Below, piece after piece: positions 1 to 5,890 of a stretch of DNA of 9,573 nucleotides. The position numbers and the translations under genes are program-made. Source of the stretch: Dehalococcoidia bacterium (GTDB lineage Bacteria > Chloroflexota > Dehalococcoidia > Dehalococcoidales > JAUWZL01); the NCBI GenBank assembly GCA_030615305.1, contig JAUWZL010000022.1:1-9573 (forward strand), in the 5' to 3' direction. How positions within the stretch are numbered: the first letter of the stretch is position 1; every line of letters begins with the position of its first letter. The notes under the pieces were generated by a model, which saw only the letters and a program-made list of their open reading frames with translations, was not told where the DNA came from and made no database searches.

Positions 1-1087
1 TGGCATAGCCCAGGGCATCAGCCAGAATAAGCCGCCCCTCAGCATCGGTTGATATGATTTCAATCGTCTTACCGGTCATAGCCGTTACAATATCTCCTGG
101 TTTCAGGGCACTGCCGCTGGGCAGGTTCTCCACTGATGGCACTATAGCGGTAACATTTAGCCCGAGTTTAAGCCGGGCAATAGCCGAAATAGCCGCTATC
201 ACTGCTGCCCCGCCAGCCATATCGTCCTTCATCTCATCCATCTCCTTTGGAGACTTGAGTGAAATACCCCCTGAATCAAAGGTAACTCCCTTGCCCACCA
301 TAGCCAGGTCAATCTCTTCGGAGTCTCTTCCTTTATAATTAAGAACAATAAATTTTGGCGGCTGGCAGCTACCTTGAGCGACACCCAGTAGTGCCCCCAT
401 GCCTAACTCCTGCATATCTTCCTTCTCAAGAACGCTAAGCTCAAGGCCATAGTCTTGTGCCAGCTTCTTGGCCAGCTCGGCCATATGAGCCGGTGTCATA
501 AAATTTGCCGGCTCATTGACCATATCGCGGGCTAAGTTAGCCGCCTCAGACAGAATCTTACCCCTATCACGACCCTGCTCCAAAAGAGGAACATCTGCTT
601 TACTACCTAGTATTGACAGCTTTCTAATCTCACCATGCTCAGCTTCTTTAGTTATATGCTTGCGAAAGGAATAAACACCGAGCAGGGCACCCTCAGTTAT
701 CGCCTGAGCCGAGCTGTCTGGAGTTATGTCAAGGACTCCGACACCATGAGCCACCGTAGCTATATCATCTACCATCTTCTGCCGCAAATGGCGGCAGGTT
801 TCAGCCACGGTACCCCGAATCCTATCCAGGGTGAGCTCTTCCTTCTTACCCAGCCCGATAACCACCACCCGGGCGGCAGGTAGCTTGCCCAGGCTATGGA
901 TAGTGTTGATTTCACCAAGCTTGCCCTTAACCTCACCCCGGCTAATAAGCTGGCAAATAGCCCCGTCAAGAGCCTTGTCCATTGTCGCTAGGTCACCATC
1001 AAGGCCCTCCATACCCTCAAAAAAGCTCAATACGGCAGCGCCGGCTTCAACCCGAGAAATATCACCGGCTATAATCTTAATCTCCAC
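1..1087 (-). CDS. pepA: Leucyl aminopeptidase (M17 family), N-terminal 362 residues, 3' end outside window
   Basis: Cytosolic dimetal aminopeptidase that removes N-terminal residues from peptides. Reading from a GTG at 1087 the frame stays open to the window edge, giving 362 residues; the family is usually about 500, so roughly the last quarter is missing. The M17 catalytic core is visible: GKGVTFDSGG with K266 and D271, K278 in ISLK, D289 in KDDMAGG, and D348, E350 and R352 in STDAEGRL. These match the E. coli PepA metal ligands (K270, D275, D293, D352, E354) and catalytic pair (K282, R356) with a constant offset of four, so the enzyme should be active. The GTG start is chosen because AAAGGAG lies 6 bases upstream and no other start has such a site. 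A palindromic repeat separates it from the kinase-like gene upstream on the same strand. Confidence 0.95.
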   Translation of the reverse strand, partial: MEIKIIAGDISRVEAGAAVLSFFEGMEGLDGDLATMDKALDGAICQLISRGEVKGKLGEINTIHSLGKLPAARVVVIGLGKKEELTLDRIRGTVAETCRHLRQKMVDDIATVAHGVGVLDITPDSSAQAITEGALLGVYSFRKHITKEAEHGEIRKLSILGSKADVPLLEQGRDRGKILSEAANLARDMVNEPANFMTPAHMAELAKKLAQDYGLELSVLEKEDMQELGMGALLGVAQGSCQPPKFIVLNYKGRDSEEIDLAMVGKGVTFDSGGISLKSPKEMDEMKDDMAGGAAVIAAISAIARLKLGLNVTAIVPSVENLPSGSALKPGDIVTAMTGKTIEIISTDAEGRLILADALGYA

Positions 1088-1126
1088 CCTGGTCTCCTTT
1101 CACCTATCAAAATAGTTGATTATCCA

Positions 1127-1201
1127 CCTCACCCCCTATGTCCCCCTCTCCTTTGAAGGAGAGGGGGAAGCAAAGGTTTTGAAGGGGCTCCGCTCCTTCA
1201 A
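1127..1201. repeat. Intergenic palindromic repeat, copy 1
   Basis: It starts with the box CCTCACCCCC at 1127-1136. Next is a perfect 12-bp inverted repeat, CCCCCTCTCCTT at 1142-1153 and its complement at 1156-1167, with a 2-base centre. A second hairpin follows: TTGAAGGGGC at 1179-1188 pairs with 1192-1201, with one G-T wobble. The same architecture recurs near 7414 and 9360, so this is a dispersed element. It has no coding capacity and lies between the kinase-like gene and pepA, where an RNA hairpin could affect read-through or mRNA stability (inference). Confidence 0.85.
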
Positions 1202-1227
1202 TCTACCCCATCTAAAATCTCCAAAAT

Positions 1228-1809
1228 CTACCGCTTAACCTCTCTCATAATTTTGTCCAGGACAGGCGTGATATCCCGTGAAGTATCGGCAACATAGTGT
1301 TTTCGGCTGATTTTTTCAACCGAACTCTTCATTTTCTGGTATACCTCCCAGGCGGCATCTGATTTCTCCTCCGGCCTCTTCTGCCTGACTTCAAGTCGTT
1401 CTTTTACTAGCCAGGGCGGTGCCTTAACACTTATCAGGACTAATTTTACATCCAAACGGTCAGCAATACTATAAAAGTACTCGCGATAGCGCTCTGATAG
1501 ATTGGTGGCATCCATGATAATGGGAATGCCTCTTTTTAGAAGTCTTTCAATAAGAAGCCTAATCGTTCTAAAAAGGCGGGCGCTCTCCATCAGGCTATAG
1601 CTTGGCGATGGGAAGAGAGCCTTGCGCAAGGCATCGCTTTCCAGAATAACAGACGGCAGTCTCTCAGCCAGTCGCCGACAGAAGTAAGACTTTCCTGTCC
1701 CGGGTAGACCACTAACGACAACTAGCACAGGTCTAGCCACCGGCTCGGGAAGCCCTGCCAAACTCTCCACCAGTTTCTCAACATCAGAGACAAATAGGGA
1801 TTTCTCCAC
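1228..1809 (-). CDS. P-loop kinase-like ATP-binding protein (AAA_33 / COG0645 type)
   Basis: A 193-residue soluble protein with the fold of small P-loop kinases. Visible motifs are Walker A GLPGTGKS at residues 34-41, a likely catalytic-base acidic residue in ESDALRK (D59), the strand-end motif IIMDATNLSERYR at 98-109 (typical of polynucleotide- and metabolite-kinase-like AAA_33 proteins), and a basic, Arg- and Lys-rich lid around 136-166. The substrate cannot be told from sequence; relatives phosphorylate nucleic-acid ends, sugars or antibiotics. The GTG start has no good Shine-Dalgarno site: the nearest GGGAG is about 16 bases upstream. A perfect TATAAT ends 6 bases before the GTG, suggesting a leaderless transcript. 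The frame is open upstream for about 18 codons without an ATG, GTG or TTG, so no conventional longer start exists. Confidence 0.8.
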   Translation of the reverse strand: MEKSLFVSDVEKLVESLAGLPEPVARPVLVVVSGLPGTGKSYFCRRLAERLPSVILESDALRKALFPSPSYSLMESARLFRTIRLLIERLLKRGIPIIMDATNLSERYREYFYSIADRLDVKLVLISVKAPPWLVKERLEVRQKRPEEKSDAAWEVYQKMKSSVEKISRKHYVADTSRDITPVLDKIMREVKR

Positions 1810-1815
1810 GACCTG

Positions 1816-1821
1816 ATTATA
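1816..1821 (-). promoter_or_regulatory. Perfect -10 box immediately upstream of the GTG of the kinase-like gene
   Basis: TATAAT on the minus strand, with 6 bases between it and the GTG at 1809, so transcription would begin at or next to the start codon. No good -35 box is seen at 16-18 bp (the best is TGGCGA or CTGGCG), and no TG extension is present. Either this is a weak leaderless promoter or the box is fortuitous. Confidence 0.4.
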
Positions 1822-1953
1822 AGCTATCTCCCTTTCTTTCGCCAGACAGACCGAGAAAAACCTTTAAATCATTGCCTGCCCTACAAAAAGCTTTCCATGT
1901 GAATTTATAAAGGAAGGGGTGAAGGGGAAATGGCTGCCAGTAAGCCTGAAGCT

Positions 1954-2817
1954 TCAATCTTCACTATAGAAGGCGGCACCAATTACTCCCGGTCCGGTGT
2001 GAACACCCATTACTGGGGTGAACTCGGTGATGAATAGCTCAACACAATTGAACCGAGAAGAAATTTGGTCCCTAAGCACTCTTGCCTGCTCAAGGGCATC
2101 AGCGTGCATCACAGCTGCGTGAACCGGCTGCCCCTTGCCTACCTTTTTCATCATTAATTTCAAGATGCGCTTCATGGCACTCTTAGTACTTCTGGGAAGG
2201 GCCACGGTATGAGCTTCACCACCATTAACAGAAAAAACGGGTTTAATTCCTAATATTGAATTCACCAGGGCAGCAGCTTGGGGCACACGCCCCCCTTTGA
2301 CTAAATAGTGAAGGGTATCCAGTGCGGCGAATAGATGCACTCGGTGCATAAGCTCCTTGACAACCTCAACTACCCCGGCCAGGTTTTTCCCTGAAGCCGC
2401 CGCTCTGGCTGCCGCCAGCGCCACCAGACCCTGACCAGCGGCGGCACTAGAACACTCAAGTACCTCCACAGCCACACCGGGTAACTCTTCCTTTGCCATC
2501 TCCACAGCTAACCGGGCTGAGTTAAACATGCCGCTGAACTTGGACGACTCTGTGATGCAGACAATGCCATCAGCCCTCTGGCTGGCTCGGCGATAGGCCT
2601 CAAGGTAGGGGCCGGGCAAGGAGCCTGAAGTTGTGGGCAGTTTTTCTGTTTGCCGTAATTTAGCATAAAACTCGGCTGGGGTTATATCTATTCCATCCCG
2701 ATAAACCCTATCATCAAAGATAACCTCTATCGGTACCAGCTCAATACCATACTCCTTTACCATTTCCTGCGGAATACAGGCTGTGGTATCGGTAACGACA
2801 GCTACCCCTTTGGCCAT
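1954..2817 (-). CDS. DegV family protein (fatty-acid-binding, FakB-like)
   Basis: A 287-residue cytosolic lipid-binding protein; the family holds one fatty acid in a buried site, and FakB members present it to the kinase FakA. The full DegV pattern is present: VTDTTACIP at residues 8-16, TTSGSLPGPY at 62-71 in place of the usual TSQPSP, SSKFSGMFNSA at 91-101, LDTLHYLVKGGR at 167-178, LGIKPVF at 189-195, a loop PRSTKSAMKR at 208-217, and HTGPGVIGAAF at 273-283. Hydroxyl residues T62, T63, S64 and S95 and H273 sit where the family binds the carboxylate. Length is normal. The ATG has GAGG 8 bases upstream. It lies 63 bp downstream of the acyl-CoA ligase on the same strand. No FakA/DhaL gene is visible, so a FakB role is not established. 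Confidence 0.9.
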   Translation of the reverse strand: MAKGVAVVTDTTACIPQEMVKEYGIELVPIEVIFDDRVYRDGIDITPAEFYAKLRQTEKLPTTSGSLPGPYLEAYRRASQRADGIVCITESSKFSGMFNSARLAVEMAKEELPGVAVEVLECSSAAAGQGLVALAAARAAASGKNLAGVVEVVKELMHRVHLFAALDTLHYLVKGGRVPQAAALVNSILGIKPVFSVNGGEAHTVALPRSTKSAMKRILKLMMKKVGKGQPVHAAVMHADALEQARVLRDQISSRFNCVELFITEFTPVMGVHTGPGVIGAAFYSED

Positions 2818-2852
2818 TACAGGTTCCTCATCTCGGGCAAAGATATCAGCCT

Positions 2853-2881
2853 ATTTTACACGAAAGTATGGAAAATGTCTC
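2853..2881 (-). promoter_or_regulatory. Possible promoter for degV
   Basis: On the minus strand, GAGACA (2876-2881, 4 of 6 to consensus) is followed after 17 bp by TAAAAT (2853-2858, 5 of 6). The -35 box touches the stop codon of the ligase gene. This would let degV be expressed apart from the ligase, but the match is modest and operon read-through is equally possible. Confidence 0.3.
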
Positions 2882-4440
2882 TACGAGACTAATTTCTCCT
2901 CTGCTTTGCTTGTTGAATATACGGTCAATAAATATCCTTTTAAGGCCTGCTTTTGCACCTTGCCATCAGCGGTTTTGGGCAAGGAGTCCAGGAAAATAAC
3001 CTGTTTGGGCACCTTATAATTGGCTATGCGTTCAAGACAGAATTTCTTAATCTCTTGTTCTGTAGCCGCCTCACCTGTCTTTAACCTGATAGCAGCCCCG
3101 ACCACCTCGCCCCGCATCCCGCCGGGGATGCCTACTACGGCCACTTCAGCTACCTTGGGATGGGCAAGAAGTAACGCCTCAATGTCAGACGGATAGATGT
3201 TCTGGCCCTTGACAATAATCATTTCCTTTTTCAGGCCTAGGATAAAGAGATGGCCATCCTCATCCAGCCTACCGATATCACCGGTGTAGAGCCAGCCGTG
3301 CTTTATTGCCCTGGCGGTAGCTTGAGGATTTTTATAGTACCCTTTCATAATTGGCCCTCTGATAGCTATCTCCCCAGGTTTATTTGGTGGTAGTTTCTGC
3401 CCATTATCATCCACCACCTTTACCCTCCAGCCAGGTAGAGCCTGGCCCACCGAACCGAGCTTGCCACTGCCATCAACGTCCTGACAGGTAACATGAGCCG
3501 TACCCTCGGTTAAACCGTAAAACTGAATCAGCCTCAAGCCCAGGTGCCGCTCAAACTGTTCTATAATATTTATCGGTAGCGGCGCCCCGGCACTGGCGCA
3601 GATGCGGAGGGAGCTCAAATCATGGGCTATACCTTCCTCCATAGCCTTTTTAACTATCAGAGCATGGATATAAGGCACCCCCATAAATATGGTAGCCTTT
3701 TCTCTCTCAATGGTTTCCATTAAACCTTCAATAGACAGACCGGGCAGTATTATCACGGTACTACCTTTGCCTATTGAGGTTAGCAATATGACCACGAGAC
3801 CAGCAGCATGATGCATCGGCAAAGCGAAAAGCATCACTATATCCTTATCGGTCTGCTGAAAGCCACAGGCCGATATCTTAGTTGCCCTAACCAAGTGATT
3901 GTGGGTTAACATGACCCCTTTAGGACGAAAGGCAGGTCCTGAAGTATAGGCGATATGAGCCACATCCGTAGGCTTAGGCTCTAGCTTGACCCTTTGTGCT
4001 GAGCCCTTAGCCATAATCACCTGATAGCCTAGGAACTGCCCATTACCCTCAGCGCTCAGGTCAATGACATGCTCAATATATCTAAATGCTGGCAAGAAAG
4101 GAAGCAATGGTTCAAGATACGGGCTTTCAGTAACCAGGACCTTGGGCTCACAGTGGGAAAAAAGAGAAGTTAGTTCTCTAATCTTATACTTGGTGTCCAG
4201 AGGAACGGCTATGGCTCCAATCTTAACTACTCCAAAATAAATAACGGCAAACTGGGGACTGTCAGGTAGCAGCATAGCCACCCGGTCACCTTTGCTAACC
4301 CCCATTGCTATCAGGGCATTGGCTATCCTATTTGAATCTTCATCTAACTCAGTGTAGGATAACCGAAGCTCGCCTAAGGCAACTGCCGTCTTTTCTCCAT
4401 AGCGCTTTGCCGCCTGCTCAAGTATCACCTTCAGGTTCAT
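2881..4440 (-). CDS. AMP-forming acyl-CoA ligase (ANL superfamily, FadD-like), with altered ATP-site motifs
   Basis: A 519-residue ligase expected to adenylate a carboxylic acid and pass it to CoA. ANL motifs in order: the phosphate loop at 166-175, QFYGLTEG at 306-313, YTGDIG at 385-390, the hinge region LGLKKEMIIVKGQNIYPSDI at 401-420, and PKTADGKVQ at 488-496 carrying the catalytic lysine K494. Two departures stand out: the loop reads TSGPAFRPKG instead of TSGTTGxPKG, and the usual Arg of GRKK is Leu (GLKK). The catalytic lysine and the TGD motif are intact and the frame is unbroken, so this looks like a divergent or specialised enzyme more than a pseudogene. ATG 4440 is preferred because GGAG lies 9 bases upstream; an in-frame TTG at 4479 has no such site. 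It sits just upstream of degV, which suggests fatty-acid metabolism. The substrate is unknown. Confidence 0.9.
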   Translation of the reverse strand: MNLKVILEQAAKRYGEKTAVALGELRLSYTELDEDSNRIANALIAMGVSKGDRVAMLLPDSPQFAVIYFGVVKIGAIAVPLDTKYKIRELTSLFSHCEPKVLVTESPYLEPLLPFLPAFRYIEHVIDLSAEGNGQFLGYQVIMAKGSAQRVKLEPKPTDVAHIAYTSGPAFRPKGVMLTHNHLVRATKISACGFQQTDKDIVMLFALPMHHAAGLVVILLTSIGKGSTVIILPGLSIEGLMETIEREKATIFMGVPYIHALIVKKAMEEGIAHDLSSLRICASAGAPLPINIIEQFERHLGLRLIQFYGLTEGTAHVTCQDVDGSGKLGSVGQALPGWRVKVVDDNGQKLPPNKPGEIAIRGPIMKGYYKNPQATARAIKHGWLYTGDIGRLDEDGHLFILGLKKEMIIVKGQNIYPSDIEALLLAHPKVAEVAVVGIPGGMRGEVVGAAIRLKTGEAATEQEIKKFCLERIANYKVPKQVIFLDSLPKTADGKVQKQALKGYLLTVYSTSKAEEKLVS

Positions 4441-4488
4441 TAGTTTCCGCTCCAGGTACTTAAATCGGGCCGTAATCAAATAAAAACT

Positions 4489-4518
4489 AGTCTAGCAGAT
4501 TTTTACCCCATCTGCCAA
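4489..4518 (-). promoter_or_regulatory. Possible ligase promoter with an inverted repeat in its spacer
   Basis: On the minus strand, TTGGCA (4513-4518) is separated by 18 bp from TAGACT (4489-4494). A 6-bp inverted repeat, GCAGAT at 4495-4500 and ATCTGC at 4510-4515, fills most of the spacer and overlaps the -35 box, the position a repressor or a MerR-type activator might use. The -10 box matches only 4 of 6, so this is tentative. Confidence 0.3.
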
Positions 4519-4644
4519 GAGTAAAACCGGACCCAACTATGGTGTTAAGCGACAGGGATGGAACCGGGGAAACCTAGCCCCTTTTCTACTATTTACTATT
4601 GCCGATTTATCAAGATATGACAAAAGTATTAATTTATGCTAAAA

Positions 4645-4679
4645 CTTTAGTACTAATTTTTAGTAATTTTATACTAAAG
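4645..4679. promoter_or_regulatory. Operator-like cluster of TTAGTA/TACTAA half-sites
   Basis: Four half-sites lie in 31 bp: TTAGTA at 4647-4652, TACTAA at 4651-4656, TTAGTA at 4660-4665 and TACTAA at 4672-4677. They make a perfect 10-bp palindrome, a 15-bp palindrome with a TTT centre, and an outer 8-bp inverted repeat (CTTTAGTA at 4645, TACTAAAG at 4672). The cluster ends 3 bp before the -35 box of the first promoter of the small membrane protein gene, so it could bind a regulator. The AT-rich tract could also serve as an UP element. Confidence 0.5.
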
Positions 4680-4682
4680 GGC

Positions 4683-4709
4683 TTGACAAGCGTCCTTTTG
4701 TGCTATAAT
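4683..4709 (+). promoter_or_regulatory. Promoter P1 of the small membrane protein gene
   Basis: Perfect TTGACA (4683-4688) and perfect TATAAT (4704-4709), the latter preceded by TGC and so an extended -10 box. The 15-bp spacer is shorter than the ideal 17; the extended -10 may compensate. The expected start of transcription is near 4716, giving a leader of about 76 bases. Confidence 0.75.
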
Positions 4710-4735
4710 GGCTACAACAAGGCAAAACACAACAC

Positions 4736-4764
4736 TTGACAAATGGGCTTTGAGGTGTTATTGT
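4736..4764 (+). promoter_or_regulatory. Possible second promoter P2 of the small membrane protein gene
   Basis: Perfect TTGACA at 4736-4741, a 17-bp spacer and TATTGT (4 of 6) at 4759-4764. Transcription would start near 4771, leaving a 20-base leader that still contains the ribosome-binding site. Confidence 0.5.
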
Positions 4765-4791
4765 CTTAGGTAAGAAAAGGGAAGAGTAATT

Positions 4792-5040
4792 ATGGTTACT
4801 ACGGTATCTACAACCACAGTTACTACGGTAACGGCAATAGCGGCCATGGGGCTGACTGCAGCACTGAGTATAGCGGCTACAGTACTTTTAATTTCCTTTC
4901 TAGCCACTAAAGAGCTAGCCGGCGCCGGTGGCTCTGGTTTTTCCTTACGCGTCGCCAGATTCATTACTATAGCCATTGTGCCACTGGTGATAACATTTGT
5001 TGTTATAATTGGCGTAGCAATAGCTGGGGTGCTCACCTAG
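4792..5040 (+). CDS. Small two-helix membrane protein of unknown function
   Basis: An 82-residue protein not assigned to a known family. The first 14 residues are almost all Thr, Val and Ser. A hydrophobic helix spans about 15-38. A short loop (about 39-56) carries all four charged residues, K40, E41, R53 and R56, along with a Gly-rich stretch. A second hydrophobic helix runs 57-81. The positive loop predicts that it faces the cytoplasm with both ends outside. The block VTTV at residues 2-5 and 10-13 is encoded by an exact 12-bp repeat with a 24-bp period. The gene is well supported: two promoters upstream, AAGGGAAG before the ATG, and a strong intrinsic terminator 50 bases downstream. Its stop codon overlaps the stop of the convergent CPBP protease gene within CTAG. 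Whether it is a substrate, partner or immunity factor is unknown. Confidence 0.75.
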   Translation: MVTTVSTTTVTTVTAIAAMGLTAALSIAATVLLISFLATKELAGAGGSGFSLRVARFITIAIVPLVITFVVIIGVAIAGVLT

Positions 5041-5804
5041 AAGAAAAAGGGCGCAATAATAAAGAGCACTATATTAGTAATTCCATGACACAGGGACACT
5101 CCGAGGAGTGACCCTGTTTTTTTAACTACCCAGCCAAAGAACAGGGCAATAGCAAAAACGAAGACAACATCAATCCAGGAAAGAGGGTTTGCTGCTTCTA
5201 TCCAGCCTATATGAAGTATGGCAAAAATGAAACTGACGTAGACTATCCCCCAACCGCCGAAGGCATTCACGGCACTTCGCTGCAACACGCCACGAAAGAT
5301 AAACTCTTCCACAAACCCTGTGGAAAACAAAAGTATTAGTGCCGGCAGCCAGGCTGCTTGCCAGGTAAGCTCAGATACTAGTGGTTCTGGGGCTAGAATT
5401 AGGTACTCGGCTATGCCAAAGGCCACCCCGGCTAAGGCAACGGCTAGCTGGACAGGGAGGAAGCCAACAGTTATACCAATATCCTTCGGCCTATAATTTA
5501 AAAGACGTGCCAGTACAATTGCTGCCGCCAGCAAGGGCAAATAGATAATAGGGTACCACCAGACCTGGGGTATATCAGCCAGGGGTAAAGATATACTTAT
5601 TATTCTTATTAGGGGAACTACCGCCAGCGATAGAACCAGCCGCCCCTGGAGGTAACTCTTTATCAGAGCTGAATCTACTATTATCGCCAGCAGTATTGCG
5701 GTATGAAAGGCTACGCCTAAGGCTATTCCCAATAAGGGCGGGAAGACAACAGTGACCACTTCAGCGGCAACAATAGCTAGTAGGTAAATTATAGCCCTTG
5801 TCAT
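5037..5804 (-). CDS. CPBP family intramembrane metalloprotease (CAAX protease-like / Abi)
   Basis: A 255-residue polytopic membrane protein with about seven or eight hydrophobic segments. All three CPBP motifs are present: EEFIFR with E166, E167 and R171; FAILH with H198; and HGITN with H240 and N244. It should therefore be an active glutamate-type intramembrane protease of the Rce1 fold. Bacterial relatives process peptides, confer bacteriocin self-immunity or regulate membrane proteins; the substrate here is not known. The ATG at 5804 has GGAAAAG close upstream. The gene lies 86 bp after thiC on the same strand with no clear promoter of its own in the gap, so it may share the thiC transcript. 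Its 3' end overlaps the convergent small membrane protein gene by 4 bp and contains that gene's terminator. Confidence 0.9.
   Translation of the reverse strand: MTRAIIYLLAIVAAEVVTVVFPPLLGIALGVAFHTAILLAIIVDSALIKSYLQGRLVLSLAVVPLIRIISISLPLADIPQVWWYPIIYLPLLAAAIVLARLLNYRPKDIGITVGFLPVQLAVALAGVAFGIAEYLILAPEPLVSELTWQAAWLPALILLFSTGFVEEFIFRGVLQRSAVNAFGGWGIVYVSFIFAILHIGWIEAANPLSWIDVVFVFAIALFFGWVVKKTGSLLGVSLCHGITNIVLFIIAPFFF
5090..5123 (+). terminator. Intrinsic terminator of the small membrane protein gene, inside the CPBP coding sequence
   Basis: ACAGGG (5090-5095) and CACTC (5097-5101) pair with GAGTG (5106-5110) and CCCTGT (5112-5117), with one A-A mismatch and a CGAG loop, followed by seven T. The T tract follows the plus strand, so it ends transcription from 4716 or 4771. 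On the other strand the same bases encode the CPBP segment just before the HGITN motif. Confidence 0.9.
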
Positions 5805-5890
5805 TCTTTTCCGTTACAACAACCGTTCAATAGTGGCTAGGATGCTCAAGAGCTTGGTCACTATCACTGAATGCCATCAAGGTCTACATA

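Noticed and set aside
4441..4479. A longer ligase beginning at an in-frame TTG at 4479
   Set aside because: No ribosome-binding site precedes the TTG, while the ATG at 4440 has GGAG at good spacing and starts where ANL proteins normally begin.
4540..4590. A riboswitch or terminator around GGGG (4566-4569), CCCC (4578-4581) and four T
   Set aside because: The stem is only 4 bp with an 8-base loop, no plus-strand gene ends upstream, and the segment matches none of the c-di-GMP, SAM or cobalamin riboswitch consensus blocks I compared.
4758..5036. An antisense frame opposite the small membrane protein
   Set aside because: The promoters, ribosome-binding site and terminator all support the plus strand, and the antisense frame covers the plus-strand promoter.
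5830..5864. Terminator in the thiC-CPBP gap from ATAGTG/CACTAT and CAAG/CTTG
   Set aside because: The helices are short, the internal loop is asymmetric, and no T tract follows on either strand.
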